A stretch of DNA of 64,000 nucleotides, from assembly GCF_000001735.4 (NCBI RefSeq), contig NC_003074.8, forward strand, positions 22,823,261 through 22,887,260. Reading direction: 5' to 3'. Source of the stretch: Arabidopsis thaliana. Its lineage: Eukaryota; Streptophyta; Magnoliopsida; Brassicales; Brassicaceae. The notes below the pieces were generated by a model, which did no database searches, had not been told where the DNA came from, and saw nothing but the letters and a program-made list of their open reading frames with translations. Position 1 is the stretch's first letter. The number at the start of each line of letters is the position of its first letter. Shown one piece after another: positions 23,741-35,994 of this stretch. The translations under genes and the position numbers were made by a program.

Positions 23741-24340
23741 ATAGTAGATTAATGAGCAGAAGTTGAGAAAAAAGGATAGTAGAAATAAATGGATATGAGG
23801 CCCATATTATTTCAAGCCCAATTGTGTGGGCCTCAGATTTTGTTTGAAGCTCATTAATTTAGGCCTAATGTGGTAAGCCCACATTTATTCTCACCAAATT
23901 TTGCCAAACACATATATTTCCTGATATTACCTATTCTGATTATTTTAACACCAATTGCCAAACACATTTATAGAATCCTAAACTTACCAGAAAAAATAAT
24001 TCAAATAATAAACTAGAATTAATGTGAACAAAACTTGTAATATATAAACTGGCATTGATGCATTTAAATACAAAACAATTAAAATGGTTATATTGAAACC
24101 ATAATTAAATGTTCATACAAAACAAAGATTTGTAAATTTAGACTAACAAAAGTTAGGTGTTGCAACTGCTTTGACGAATGTCTTTTATAGTGATAAACTA
24201 AGTGTTCTAACTAATAATATGTGCTTAGACTAAATTTTGGCTCAAATTCAAATATTTATATGAGTTGATGGCTCTTTTCATCGCCCGTGGTGAATACTAG
24301 AAAGGACTACTTTTCATTTTCACCGTAAAGGTAAAAGATT
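23741..24340. other. AT-rich spacer with GGCCCA/TGGGCC motifs
   Basis: At 23797-23836 the sequence tgaggccca ... tgggcctca forms an inverted pair, with more site II-like motifs (aagccca, aggcct) to about 23885. The remainder is AT-rich and featureless. No frame is convincing. Confidence 0.4.
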
Positions 24341-24531
24341 CATACACCCTTGGCATCATCTGTAAACTTTGTTATTTTGGTTTTCTTACTCTTTGTGCAG
24401 ACTCCATGGTTAGATAACATGCATTGTGTTTGGACAAGTCATTGAAGGTATGAAGCTTGTGAGGACACTTGAATCCCAGGAGAAAGGTTGCAGAATCTAT
24501 GCCTGCGGAGAGCTCCCGATGGAAGCTTAAA
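24340..24531 (+). pseudogene. Last-exon fragment of a chloroplast cyclophilin (ROC4/CYP20-3-like)
   Basis: After an intact-looking polypyrimidine and acceptor (ctctttgtgcag, ending at about 24401) the sequence encodes TPWLDN. A short frame disruption follows, then FGQVIEGMKLVRTLESQE, an in-frame loss of about eight codons, and KGCRIYACGELPMEA with stop at 24529-24531. This is the C-terminus of the peptidyl-prolyl isomerase family and matches the tail I recall for ROC4 (GELPLDA). The retained intron end shows a DNA-level copy. With a frameshift, an internal deletion and no upstream exons, it is a relic. Confidence 0.78.
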
Positions 24532-24700
24532 AACCACCATTAAAACCGGTGCATTGTCATTGATATCCTTGTTCTGTTTTCTTATTATGACTATTCTTAA
24601 TAGAGTTTCTCTTTAAACCTGAACCATGGTTGCAACCATGGCTTGTTGAACAATTGGCTTTTCTCGTCTTTTTTGTCTTCCCATTATTGAACCGGAACAT

Positions 24701-24907
24701 CAAACCAGCTCATTTTTTTTTTTTTTGAATAAAATGTCAAATTATACTCAAAAGAAAAAATATACTTTTTACATCAGCTTTTTTGATATTTTGATAATAA
24801 GAGAAACAGAGCTAGATCAAAAACAGAGTAAATAGAATTGAGAGAGCAAAAACAGAGTCTTCTTTCTTAGAGGATGCTATGGACGCATGGCAAACCAGCT
24901 CATTTTT
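24701..24907 (-). mobile_element. Short poly(A) retroposon with 17-bp target-site duplication
   Basis: Perfect 17-base direct repeats (caaaccagctcattttt) at 24701-24717 and 24891-24907 bracket a 173-base insert at 24718-24890. Its left end is a T-run, so the element lies on the minus strand and ends in poly(A). TSD plus poly(A) is the signature of LINE-driven retroposition. I see no tRNA-like A/B boxes at its 5' end, so it is not a typical tRNA-derived SINE. It could be a truncated LINE end, a non-tRNA SINE or a piece of a processed transcript. The perfect TSD suggests fairly young age. Confidence 0.8.
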
Positions 24908-25166
24908 CCTACATCTCATTCATTATAAAGCGCAAGTCATCATCTTGCCAAACAGCAAATAGTCTAATTTCGTTATAGAATGGTCCAACACTAAAGCTTC
25001 TTAAATATTCATTGGGTTTGTGTTGTGTATATAAGTTCAATATTCAGTCAGATTATTCTTGCAACATATTCTGGGGACAAATAAATGTTACTGAAGAGGA
25101 AAAGGATTTGAATACTAGAAATGCTTAAAGCTTTGTGTGACTTTGAGACAATGCACTGTGAAGGAA

Positions 25167-27215
25167 TCAGAGAAGTTGCTGGGAGATTCTGATGGAAACA
25201 ATGTCACCGTCTGTTCCTGCTTTCATTGTGTGGTACTTCACAAGGATTCCTGCAATTTAGATTTGTAAAAGAATTGTAATTGTGTTTCTTACTTGCTAGA
25301 TAAAGATGGTTGATTATGCAAAGTGATTTGGACATGTACCTTCGTTTTCTTGCAGTCTTGTGTGAACAGCAACAGCGTGGGGTGCGATAACTGCTTTAGG
25401 TTGGGAATCATTTGACTCTCCGGTCCAAGACTTGAGGTTGAGAATACCTATTATTCATGTGAAAATGTATGAGACCCAAGGAGAATGATCTAAAGAGGAG
25501 GAGTAAAGGAACAGAAAAGTAATGTAGATTTGAAGTTACCTGAATATGAAGATTCTTTAAGGTGTTTGAGGTCAAATATGGCTCCACAAGCTGCACTTGC
25601 GTTTTTCTGCAACTTATGAGATCCGATCAGATTGTAATCCCAGCTTCCATCTTTGTAGCCTTCACTAAGGAAGAGTTCAATGTGCCTAGCATCAAGAGTT
25701 TGCATTGTTCCTATACATAGTAAAACAGAAACTCTCTTAGTTGCAATTTAGTTATTTCATAGACTAACATCAATAGAAACAGACTAGAAGTTGATTAGTG
25801 TCTTTTACCATCACAGGTACTGAGGTCACAAACAGGGCAACGTACAAGCTGTAAATCTGGAACATGAGATAAGCCATGTTATAGTTTTCTTTTTCTGCAG
25901 TAGATAAAGTTTCTAAAGAAATTGTTCTTACCTGCAATCCAAATACCGCTTTTGATGTCGTTGATAAGACATGAACCACTGGATTGTAACATCCGTTCTA
26001 TGGTTCCTTCCCTTGGGAATTTCAGACGACCACTCAAACTCTCAGTCAGGAGTGAAGTTCGAGAGTCAAGAACAAAGGCACCTATCCGCATCCAATCTAT
26101 AATGACAGTGTCAAAACGAGATCAAAATGAGGCTGTGATCAGCAAATGAAGTACTTCAAAGTCAAAGATCTGTACAACATCTTAACATGACTAAGAAGAG
26201 AGTATGATGGATCCAATTCAAGGACTAACCAATATGCTTCTCCTTCTGACGGAACAAGTAAGAGTGACTCCCATCTGCAGTTTTCCATATCTTTTCTTAG
26301 TTTACCATTGTAGAAGAATGTATCATAAGTCCGAAATGGATGTGAAACTTACCAAAAGCTGAAGCATAAATCTTAATCCAGGTGGAAGAAACGGGAAACG
26401 GCACAGGGACCTGAAGATCACGCAAGCAGGCAAACCTCCAAACAGTATCCTCCATTGCGATCTTATAGAACCATTTGTTTGTTGCTCCCAGCTTCACCAG
26501 TGATTTACCATCCAAAAACCTTGAAATGTATGTCCATATATCTTGCTCATACCTGATTTTGCAGAGAAAATTATAAGATACGCTGATATAGAGACTTAGA
26601 TCTAAGAAACGTGATATAGCGATGTGATTTTCAAAATTCTTCCTCGTTTGAATCTGGATTCAGTTTTTGACGATTGAAAGCGGAATAATATGAAGAAAAA
26701 CTCAAATCCCAGGTTTCAGCAACCACACAGTCACGATCAGAGATCGATATAAGCATCTGAATCTCATACAAATCAAATTGATTCCAGAAGGTACCGAAGA
26801 TGATTGATCGAACTCTATCTCCTAGATCCATCCAATACAGTAAGATTAAACGCCGTACAAACATTTCAAAATCAAATTCGAGCTCAACCCAAACTCACAC
26901 ACACAAATAATATCTGAGAATAGATCTATTTCGTTCATAGGGGAGAAGAAAATACCATGAAAAGCGAGACTGGTAAGTCTGAGCAGAGCACCGTGGAGAT
27001 ACACAGCCACGAATTCCTCTGAGGATCTTCCCGTTCTTCTGGTCGCTGCTCTGAACGATTCTTCTCTTAGCTCTACCATCTTCTTCTCTCTGAATATCGT
27101 TCTTCTGTTCGTTGCTCTGCACCAATTTTCTCTTCCGTCCACCATTTCCTTCTCCCACCGGAGCTATCATCTTCCCTCTACTATCTCCTTCGGCATCACT
27201 AGATCTCGTCTTCAT
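25167..27215 (-). CDS. RMF: F-box protein, REDUCED MALE FERTILITY (RMF)-like
   Basis: Eight exons (27215-26956, 26552-26353, 26274-26230, 26096-25932, 25856-25809, 25710-25540, 25447-25340, 25249-25167) join in phase to 359 residues. The N-terminus is basic (KRK, KRR), possibly a nuclear signal. Residues about 88-140 form an F-box (DIWTYISRFLDGKSLVKLGA, then TVWRFACLRDL). The C-terminal half has a CPVCDLSTCDG cysteine cluster and no Kelch or LRR repeats. F-box proteins link targets to SCF ubiquitin ligases. RMF is reported to affect tapetum and pollen development (family knowledge, recalled locus At3g61730). The start chosen is the ATG at 27215; an in-frame ATG at 27242 would add nine residues (MRREIERER). 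Confidence 0.88.
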
Positions 27216-27872
27216 TCTCTCTCTCTCTATCTCTCTTCTCACTCAGTATCTCACTAGTCGCTAATTTGTTAAGCGGAAAATTGTTTCAGAATTTGGTTTT
27301 TGCTCTGAACCGTGTAGCTGTGATATATAGCCGCGAGGGAGACACAGCGAATTTGAAAATTTCGAATGTCAAATGACGTATATACCCCTGTAACAAACTT
27401 TCTACCTCTGTAGATTTTAAAATTTTTAAAATACTTTTCAATTTTAGTTAGAACCCGGTTTAGCACCAACAGACGTAGCATTAACCGAGAGGGTCCCAGT
27501 GAGTGTGGTTTCCATGATTATGAAAAATCAAGATAGTATGGATTTTTTTTAATAGAAAATTCAGAAACTGTATTATGGAAAATGTTAAAAGCTATATTAA
27601 CACTTCAACATTTTGGAACTTTAGGTTGTTGGCTGTGAAGTTATTTTCTTAGAGTCGGTGAATTCTAGACATTTACAAAATTGCTACGCCGGAAAAGTAT
27701 CTAGCTGAATGTACATTTAATGAATCAATCGGAAAGAAGCCAGCATCATGTCAAGGGATTTCCCGTAAGCTAGCCGCCGAGGAAACAAATCGGTTAGCTT
27801 CCCACCGCCATTACTGTTCAATTAGAAAGCAAGTTTGAACGTTTGCAAGAATGGTTTAGACTTAAGAGAGCT
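27216..27872. other. RMF promoter and ATX3 3' region
   Basis: A CT-rich tract at 27214-27240 is the likely RMF leader. The rest holds the RMF promoter and the probable 3' UTR of ATX3, both minus strand. No gene is seen. Confidence 0.4.
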
Positions 27873-30800
27873 CTAGTTCATGAATTTGCGGCAGTTTGGA
27901 GCTTTACAAAGGCAGGGCACTTTGATCTCTTCAGATTCATCAACCTCAAAGAGATAATCATACCTGTAGAGAAATAGGTTTTCATGATCAAGGTTAATAA
28001 TGCATATGGATTTAATCTATATCTTATGAAAAGAGAAGCTGAAGAAATGTTTTACGTAAGCTCTTCCCCAGCTGCGACATTGGTTTTTGCAATGAGGACG
28101 ATTCTGTTGTCTTCTCCATCACCCATACTCACTATACGAGCATAGCAATTGGGCATACACTGCACAAGACATAAACATCCTTAGTATTAATTACCAGGTT
28201 TTGATCTCGTGTGCCAATTTAGGGAACTTACTGAATGATTGATCAATCGTGCGATGTTCCCAGAGTCTGTGGCATCAATTACTATCTCTTCGCTTATCTT
28301 GAATAGCTGCGTTGTTGTTGTTAGACAATAAGTTACTTATTAGATGCAGCGGTTAATGTTTTAATCTAAGCAAGCAAGCAATCGGAACTTACGTAACAAT
28401 CTTTGCCCTGCGAACGATAGTTTGCCTCTCTCAGATCTGCAACACTTCTCCTAACTTTCACCCCACGATACTCGATGATCTGCACAAGAATTTTAATAAT
28501 CAGTAGTTAGTTTGCCTCAAGAATTTCAATTTAGCCATATCAAAACCACGAATAATACAACGTAAACTAAATACCATTTCTCCTTCTTGAATACTTTTCC
28601 TTGCAAACAAACCCCATCCATGTATGCCAGATTTACCAAAGCAGACTCGAAAATTTTCTGTCCTCTGAAGAAGATAATATATTGTTTATAAATATTCTAG
28701 GATAACAAGATGGAGAAAATATTAACTCTTCATGAATCAATGTTTACCTGCAAATGTTTTAGCCGTTCTCTGAATGATGTAAAATCTGCTTCCTGGTGTG
28801 TAACAAGGTAAATGGAAATTAAGATCTTCCTAAGATATTCAGAAAACGTTGCCCCAAGAAAGCAAAACACTGACATGAATGGAGCTCGGAATGAGAAACT
28901 TGCCTTAAAAGAGTTTAGATTCTCGATTGCACTCAAAGAATGATGGCTTGGTCCCTTAAGCCTGTGGGATATAGCCTCCAGATCAATCTTCTGAAACGTC
29001 AGCAGTAAAAGATATGAAGTAGTAGCTTTGCTAGGGAATAGTTAATAACGAAAGACTCTCCAACGTCCAAGAATAAACAAGATCCCCAGATGCATACCTT
29101 TGTGTTTGATCTACTATAGATACGGCATCTTGCTGCAGAAAGAGAATCAAATACACGACTCTGTTCAGCTTGGGTTTGGGTTTGGAAACCTGGAAGCTTC
29201 ATCTTCTTGGTCAAAACGAGTCTTGAACCTTTGGCGCGCCCATATTGATTCTGAAGCAAATTTCTAGAGCCAAATACTCCTGAGGGTGTGTGCACAACTA
29301 CAACACTATCTGGATCTGGCTTTCTACATAGTAATGATACAGGCGATCAGTTGGTCCCAGTATCACATAACAGGTCAGTTAAAGAATATGTCGGAGAAAC
29401 AAACCTGTGAAATGAACAGTAAACTGACTTCCTGGTTCTCTGCACACCATTTTTTTCCAGGCAGTGCAACTAAATTCCATAGACAAAAACATCACTTACA
29501 CATCCCTAAGATGATTAACTAACAGGACAGAACACCTTTGCAAGGGGTTTAACGTGAAAAATGAAGATTATCATAAGCACAGAGGCTAAGCAGTTTAAGG
29601 ACTTGACTAACCTCCATGTTGTAACCTGCCCGTGATGCACACATTGCGTGGAAGTGAGTTGCACACTTGCAGCAATGAACGCAGGAACCATGTGTCTGCT
29701 TACAAATTGTGCAAACCTAAAAGGAATTTTCAGAAAATATGAATGATGTATAATATAATAAAACTTCTAATAGAACATGTTGGTTATACTTTCCACTTCT
29801 AGCATTCATTTATACCTTAAGAAATGAATTTGCTGGAATTTTGAAAAGTCCAACAGCAGGCTCCATATTTTCATGATTCAAAAACCCAACTTCCGGTCGG
29901 AACCAAGCACATGTTACATGAACCCACAAACCCTCAACGTCGCTTGGTTTTAAAGCACCACCTACATAATGGAAGAGTTCAGGAAAGAACTAGAAATATG
30001 GAAAGTGAGTTCAATTTAGAGCACATCTACCCAAAAGCGAATTCTCAGAATGACTGTATGGAACCTTGTGACAGGACAGTCAAGAATAAAACATCACTAA
30101 TGCAAGATCAGGAAAAAAATCATAAAGAGAGCTAATTCTGCAGTAGTACCTTTTACAGGACAAAGACAACAATCTCTCTCAATGTCTGGTGTTTCACATG
30201 CTCTGCATACCCAGGAAGTGAGGTCCTGAGATTTGCTTACCCCATAACATTCTTGGTGCACAGCCACTTGACACCTGCTTACAGATTTGGTCAGATTTAT
30301 GACTCATGTTTAGTTATAAGAACGCTGTAGAATTCAGTATAACCAAATTATGCCATTAAAGTAACCTGTTACAGATGATCATTTTATTTTCTTCCCAGTC
30401 TTCTACCCATCTGCATACAGCACACCTTTCAGTCGTCCACTTAGCCCTGACTGGCTCATACTTTTCTGTGCATATAAAATAAGTAGTAAGCAAGTATCTT
30501 AGCAATTTTAAACTCCAAAAGAAGGACGCCAAGAATTAAGATATACTCTACCTTCTAGCAAAGAGAGCATCTTTTGCTTATCCAACATCTGGGTTTCTAG
30601 AGTATAGGTACTGAATTCTGCAATCTGTAATATCTTGTTGTCAGTATTATACTTCTTATAGACATCATGCATGTAAATTTCAGGGGTATATAAGGGAAAG
30701 TTTATGAGAGAGTTAAGCATAAGGGATGTACCCATTTTTCTAGAGGTAGCATTGTGTCTTTCACTCTTACACTATACTTCCACTTTTTGGCTCTGCAGCC

Positions 30801-33288
30801 TGTATGCCGTTCCCATTCACTTGGTGACTGCTTCCTTGACCCACATGAACCACACTTGCACTCAATTCTGAAAACAATAGTTCCAAGATAAATGTGTTGT
30901 TTTAATCTCTGGAACAACAAGAGAATGGTAACAGAAGCCTAGGATCAAGCGCAGAATTGTCGTCTTCAGAGAAAAAATCATCTTACGGCATTGCATTGTA
31001 CAGTCATGGACAAACAAAATCCTGCTCAAATGAGGAAATTGAAATAAAGATGATGCATCTAATACTTACGCATGAAATTTTCTGATATATGTCCCTTCCA
31101 TGCCATTACAGACTACAGTAATCGCATCAGGCAGCCCAGTCTCTGTTGTCTTTTCTGTAGACCTGTCCCAAAGAGGTTGTGAAGAGGAATTTTGCAAATT
31201 AAAGAATTAGCAATAGAACAATGCAAATAATAAAAGCAGGAGAAGATATTTTTTTCGAGAAGACTAAAGTGAGAGAACATGAGATGTTAACAACATACTT
31301 AAACACTGAGTTCTGTTCTTCTAATATTGTTGGCGTAAGCTCGTGTTGGACTTTACAATCAGGGCAATAGTAATTGTTGTGCTCCAGTTCCTTAAGATGA
31401 AACCAAATTAGAACAGTCATTCGACAATAGTCTTCAATACTTAAAATCAAAAGATAAGATGCACGGCGATGTATAACGGCACCTTAAAGCGTTCATTCGT
31501 AATGTTGTCGCATTCAGCATGTACCCATACGTCACACCCATCACAACAAACCTAATACATCAAATCAAGTCAGCTATATAGATATTATAATTTCTTACTC
31601 AGGTCAGTATTTCACCAAACATGGTCACAGATATTCTCACCCAATCTCCATCATCTGAAGGGTGCCATATTCTCTTGCAGATGCCACAATACTGATTGGA
31701 TTTCCGCAACTGAAACAAAAATTTGGATTCAATTCCCGTCGATCAAAGAAAACTGAAGAGGGAGGAAGTTTTGATAAGAACCTTTGAGCAGTGTTTGCAT
31801 AAAAGCTCTTCCGGTTGTGAGTCTTTAGTCCTTTTTAGAGATTTTAATGGCATTACTGAGCCACAACCGTCGCATGTCCTTATGTCCTCATGATATGAAC
31901 CCTACACAATAATTAAATCAGCAAATCGTTTAGGGGAAGGTATTTCCAGTAACTATAAAAGAGTCAGATACAAACAGTACATCTACGCCTATGTAGTATG
32001 TTTAAACTTCATGACTTAGAACAGAAAGTATATCACCAGACGTAGACACTACAAGATGCTTATAGAACTGTCCAGAATTGATTTACTTTTGTCTTCCCAA
32101 AACAATTAGAAGAGCAAACTTGAACATCTAACCAAAAAAAAGAAAAGGAATATGTGTCAAGAAAACGTGCCTGAAATCTAGAAGCAGGTCCATAGTCCTG
32201 GTCGGATTCCGTCGCAGAGGAATCTGGGGAGATGATTTCAGCATCTCCAAAATTACCATTTTCTGCTAAAACTGCTTCCTCTAGTGCCTTGTTAAATTCA
32301 CTTGCCTTGTAATTGAACAAGTTTGTCTGATCCTGAAATCTGAAGAGATGAAAGACTAGTAAGGAACAAGAAACAAACACACAAGTATGAAAGATTTCCA
32401 GAAAGAGCGTCTCATGTACTTACTTGTCCATAAATTCCGTAAATGGATACACCATCCCTTGTCTTACCCATGCATAGTCCTGTTAATGACCACAAGTTTT
32501 CAGAAAAAAAGATAGTAAAAATAAACGCCAGCTTGAAGACAGATTAGGATTAAAGAGATTACCCTCTGAGTTCCATCCTTGGAGTACCCAAAAAACATGA
32601 CACAAATTGCGCCAGGGACGCAATGTTTCAAGACCCCATCAGGCGCTTGTGATATCGGATCGATCACCACAGCCGGCCATGCTGGGAATCTTTTCCCACA
32701 CTTGGCCCACACAAGATCGCCAACCGTAAATTCCTCTGGTTTGTACACGCCCTTACGCGAGGCGTCGGACTTTTTCGGCATACCAAAGTTAGCATCGTCG
32801 TAGGAAATTTGAACATCCCAGTAATCGCAATCTACTTCACTGCTGTCTCCGTTATCCTTACGTGGAAACACCTTCGAGTCTTTGCTGCGATGCAATTTCG
32901 AGCTTCCACTGAAACCTTTGACCTTCTTCCCCAGAGATACGTCGTCGTCATCATGACTAGACTCCGTCGACTCTCCCTTGCGACGGCTAGATTTCCATGT
33001 ACCAACAATGGAGTCCTTGAACCTAGAAGGAACCGCTCGAACTCTGCCACGCGAAGACTTGGACTGGTCAGAGCAAACTTGTTGAGATTCTTCTTTGCTT
33101 GTCAAGGAGCTTGAGCTACTAGTAAGAAGTTCTGGTTCTTTGCTACATGGTTGATCCACGGTTGCTCTTTGTCTCTTCTTATACACTATAATCTCACCCT
33201 TTTTCCTCCCATACTCAATTTCTGAATCAATTTTGCACCGCTTCAGATTCTGATTCTCGAATGTCGTCAAGGTCCGTTTCAAAATCAT
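27873..33288 (-). CDS. ATX3: Trithorax-like histone H3K4 methyltransferase ATX3 (PWWP, PHD, extended PHD, SET)
   Basis: A many-exon gene. Exons I could fix are 33288-32563, 32479-32424, 32339-32171, 31901-31782, 31709-31641, 31551-31483, 31390-31299, 31162-31070 and 30867-30732, all in phase; more follow to 27873. The product is about 1,000 residues. In order it shows a PWWP domain (FPAWPAVV at 201-208), a PHD finger ([23 protein letters not shown]) and a SAND-like/[10 protein letters not shown] segment. Next come a second PHD plus extended PHD ([10 protein letters not shown] to [11 protein letters not shown]), SET ([25 protein letters not shown]) and post-SET ([11 protein letters not shown]). 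The FYR domains of ATX1/2 are absent, as in ATX3-5. It deposits H3K4 di/trimethylation in the nucleus. The intron 32170-31902 starts with GC. Telo-box AAACCCTAA lies about 60 bases upstream of the ATG. Recalled locus At3g61740 (SDG14). Confidence 0.94.
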
Positions 33289-34636
33289 ATCCTACCTAAG
33301 CAATCCTCGCCTATTCAACATAAACGACTATCCAAATTCCGATTCCAAAACCCTAATTTCATCAAACAAAACAGATTTCGCACTTCGGACCTCCGGAAGG
33401 AAAAAGAAGAAACTCGTAACGTTTAAATTCCTCTCGCAAATTGGCTCAATAGTCAACGAACCCAATGCGAAACCGCTTCTCTAACCCTAAATTCGAAAAC
33501 GAAAACCAAATTCTCGTTTCCCTCAACAGGATAGAATTAAGAAATCAAACGACGGAGAAATCGTTAAACTCTAAAACGACGGAGAAACAACAAATCCTCC
33601 TCGTAGATTCCCTGGAGAAAATTATCAGTCGGTTTCAGTACGGAGAAGATAAAACCTTAAAATCGACGGCAAGGGAAAACAAAAGAGGAGGAGAAGGATC
33701 TTTGTGTTCTGATGAAGGAGACACACACCGTCCGTCGTCGGTTTATATATTTCTCCTTATTATTATTTTATGGTTAATTCTGAAATTAATTCGCCTAAAC
33801 AAATAATAAAAACGAAAATAAAAAAAACGAATATGCTGACGTGGCGGTTGAATGGAACAGTGTTTGGCTCCAGGGATTGGGGACGAGGGAAGACTGCGAA
33901 TTTTCAGGCGTACGAGAGCGCCAAGTCGAAATCTTCCTTTTCATCAAATCTGACGTGGCGCATCAATAAATAACTCTCTCGTTTTTCTTCTTGTCACACA
34001 ACTTATTTAGAAAAATCGAAGCTTGTTGGGCTACATATTGGGCCTACGATGTTTCTCGTGGAACATTTTGACAATTAATAAAAGAAACAACTTCGAGTTA
34101 GGCCCAATATGAACACTGTATGTTTCTCATGCAACAACATTTTGACATTACCAGACAATGGAGGAAGATGATCCTTTTTTCATTTCAAATAAGACTCAAA
34201 ACTTATCATCCAATTATACGTTCATGATTTATATGAAAGATGAGAGATTGCATTTGCATACAAAAGGACCATATTTTTGTTAATCGCTCCATAATGTTAG
34301 CCTTAGGGTCTAGGGACGTCTATGCACATTTACAAACTCATAAGGAATTAAAGAATTACGTATATTTCACTTTCCAGGAACAACAACCTTCAAAACTCAA
34401 CTTACATGACAACAAATTGAGATCCAAAAAGAAACAAACCTTAAAAAAACAAATATCACCATGTTGCTCTAAAGTCTAAACCAAGACCGATTTCCACTTG
34501 AAAATCATATTGCCGAACCAAAAAAAAAAAAAAAAAATTACAACACATATGGACTATAAAATCAGTGACCAATGATTATGGGGAAAACAAAAAAAGTACC
34601 TTTATGTACAAGAAAAAAAAAACAGAAGATCTTGAA
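33289..34636. other. ATX3 promoter and spacer
   Basis: About 450 bases of purine-rich leader and promoter for ATX3 come first, then AT-rich sequence. At 34038-34150, ttgggcc and ggcccaa motifs in opposite orientation are each followed by a similar piece (gtttctcgtg/gtttctcatg ... acattttgaca), which suggests a small local duplication. An A-run lies at 34520-34536. Frames at 33465-33806 and 34572-34871 are not convincing; the latter overlaps the b561 gene antisense. Confidence 0.4.
33345..33355 (+). promoter_or_regulatory. Telo-box upstream of ATX3
   Basis: The motif aaaccctaat lies about 60 bases upstream of the ATX3 start codon, in the presumed leader or core promoter, with a second ctaaccctaa near 33480. 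Function is inferred from the motif. Confidence 0.4.
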
Positions 34637-35994
34637 TCAAACACTAGTACTAGAACTTGGATGTGTCTCAAAAGAGGGAGGGCTGCGAGAAGATGGTGAG
34701 CCGATAGTGCCACGAATCCTGAATATTTCAAGAACAACAAAAGCAAGTAACGTGACTGACAGAACAAATCCATATCCAATTTTCCATCCATCTCCTCCAT
34801 TATCCGCCATTCGAATTCCAAGAACAATGTTCACTGCTCCAAAAAAGAGAGAGATCCTCCCAATCCAATGATGATACCAATTCCAATATCTCCTCATCTT
34901 TGTCTCCTTCTGTGGCCGTGCAAAGAAAGCCAAAACCTGAAGAGTGCTAAGGACTAGAAGAAAGATCCCAATGCCTCGATGCGCAGGTATATCCGGCTGG
35001 ATCCTATTGTAAAGCTGAATCCCAAGAATAACTGCGGCTAAACCGAAGATAAAGCCCGTGAACTGAAAACCGATATGAAGATAGTACCAAAGAGGGTCTT
35101 TATGTCTTAGATATCTTGCTAGGATTGCCCCTACAGGAAGTAAGAAACCCCATCCGAGTATCGCCATTACTCCATGTTTTGTCTTCTCCGTAGAAGTTGT
35201 CGTCTTTATGGAGGTTGCTCCACTAGCTGCATTGACCAAGAACATACAACTATTGAACTCTCCCCTGTTTTTAACATGTATAGATTAGACTAGTATATAC
35301 ATTATATTACCTTTGGAAAAATCGACGATGACTGTAGTTTTATCATCATGCTTAGTCAAACGGCCTAGCTTGGAAGGATAAGCAGTGCTAAACGCTAGAA
35401 TGACAGCTCTCCGAGGAACTCTAACGGCGAATTTCACCTGGAAAGCTAAGTAAATCATTGCTCCGTGAAGAGCCACCACCGGCGGGACTTTTTGTAGTTG
35501 CAATTCTCCTTGATCCGGCACAACTTGGTCTCTCTCCGTTCCTTGGAGATAGTATTGTTTGATTTTGGCGTGACCCTTTTTCGAAATCCATCCGATCATC
35601 GCGCTTGATCCAACCATTCTTCCTTCTTTCGAGAATCCAATCCCAACCCACCCGGTTGTGTATAAAGCCGATACTATAATCGTCATCACATTGTCTCTGT
35701 TTTCTGAGTACTGCAAAACAGAGCAAGCAGCGTTGAAAATCAAAATTATGGGTTTTAGGAAAAGTTGGTTTATGTTTTTCGGTTTACCCGTAAGACGAAC
35801 GTGTTCCAAAGAGGAGTACAGGGCATGTTATCGGAGATATTGCTGTACGGTGGAGGGAGGAAATCGGATAATCGGTTTGCAAAACAGAGATTCTGGGTCG
35901 AATCGTTTATGACATTGACGTCATCTGCAGCTAAGAAAGGCAGATCTTGTCCGATTAAGAAACAGAGGATGTAAAATCCGACCAAAGTTTTCAT
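34637..35994 (-). CDS. DOMON and cytochrome b561 domain membrane protein
   Basis: Exons 35994-35788, 35710-35311 and 35226-34637 join in phase to 398 residues. A signal peptide (about 1-23, hydrophobic, ending FLAADD) is followed by a DOMON domain (about 45-180, with GWVGIGFSKEGRMVGSSAMI). A cytochrome b561 core of five or six membrane helices follows (about 205-375). Haem-ligand candidate His residues are in HGVMAILGW, HIGFQFTGF, HRGIGIFLL and HHWIGRISLF. The family (CYBDOM) moves electrons across the plasma membrane, with ascorbate as inner donor and possibly ferric iron or apoplastic acceptors. The C-terminal tail is Ser-rich. Substrate specificity cannot be read from sequence. Recalled locus At3g61750. 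Confidence 0.92.
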
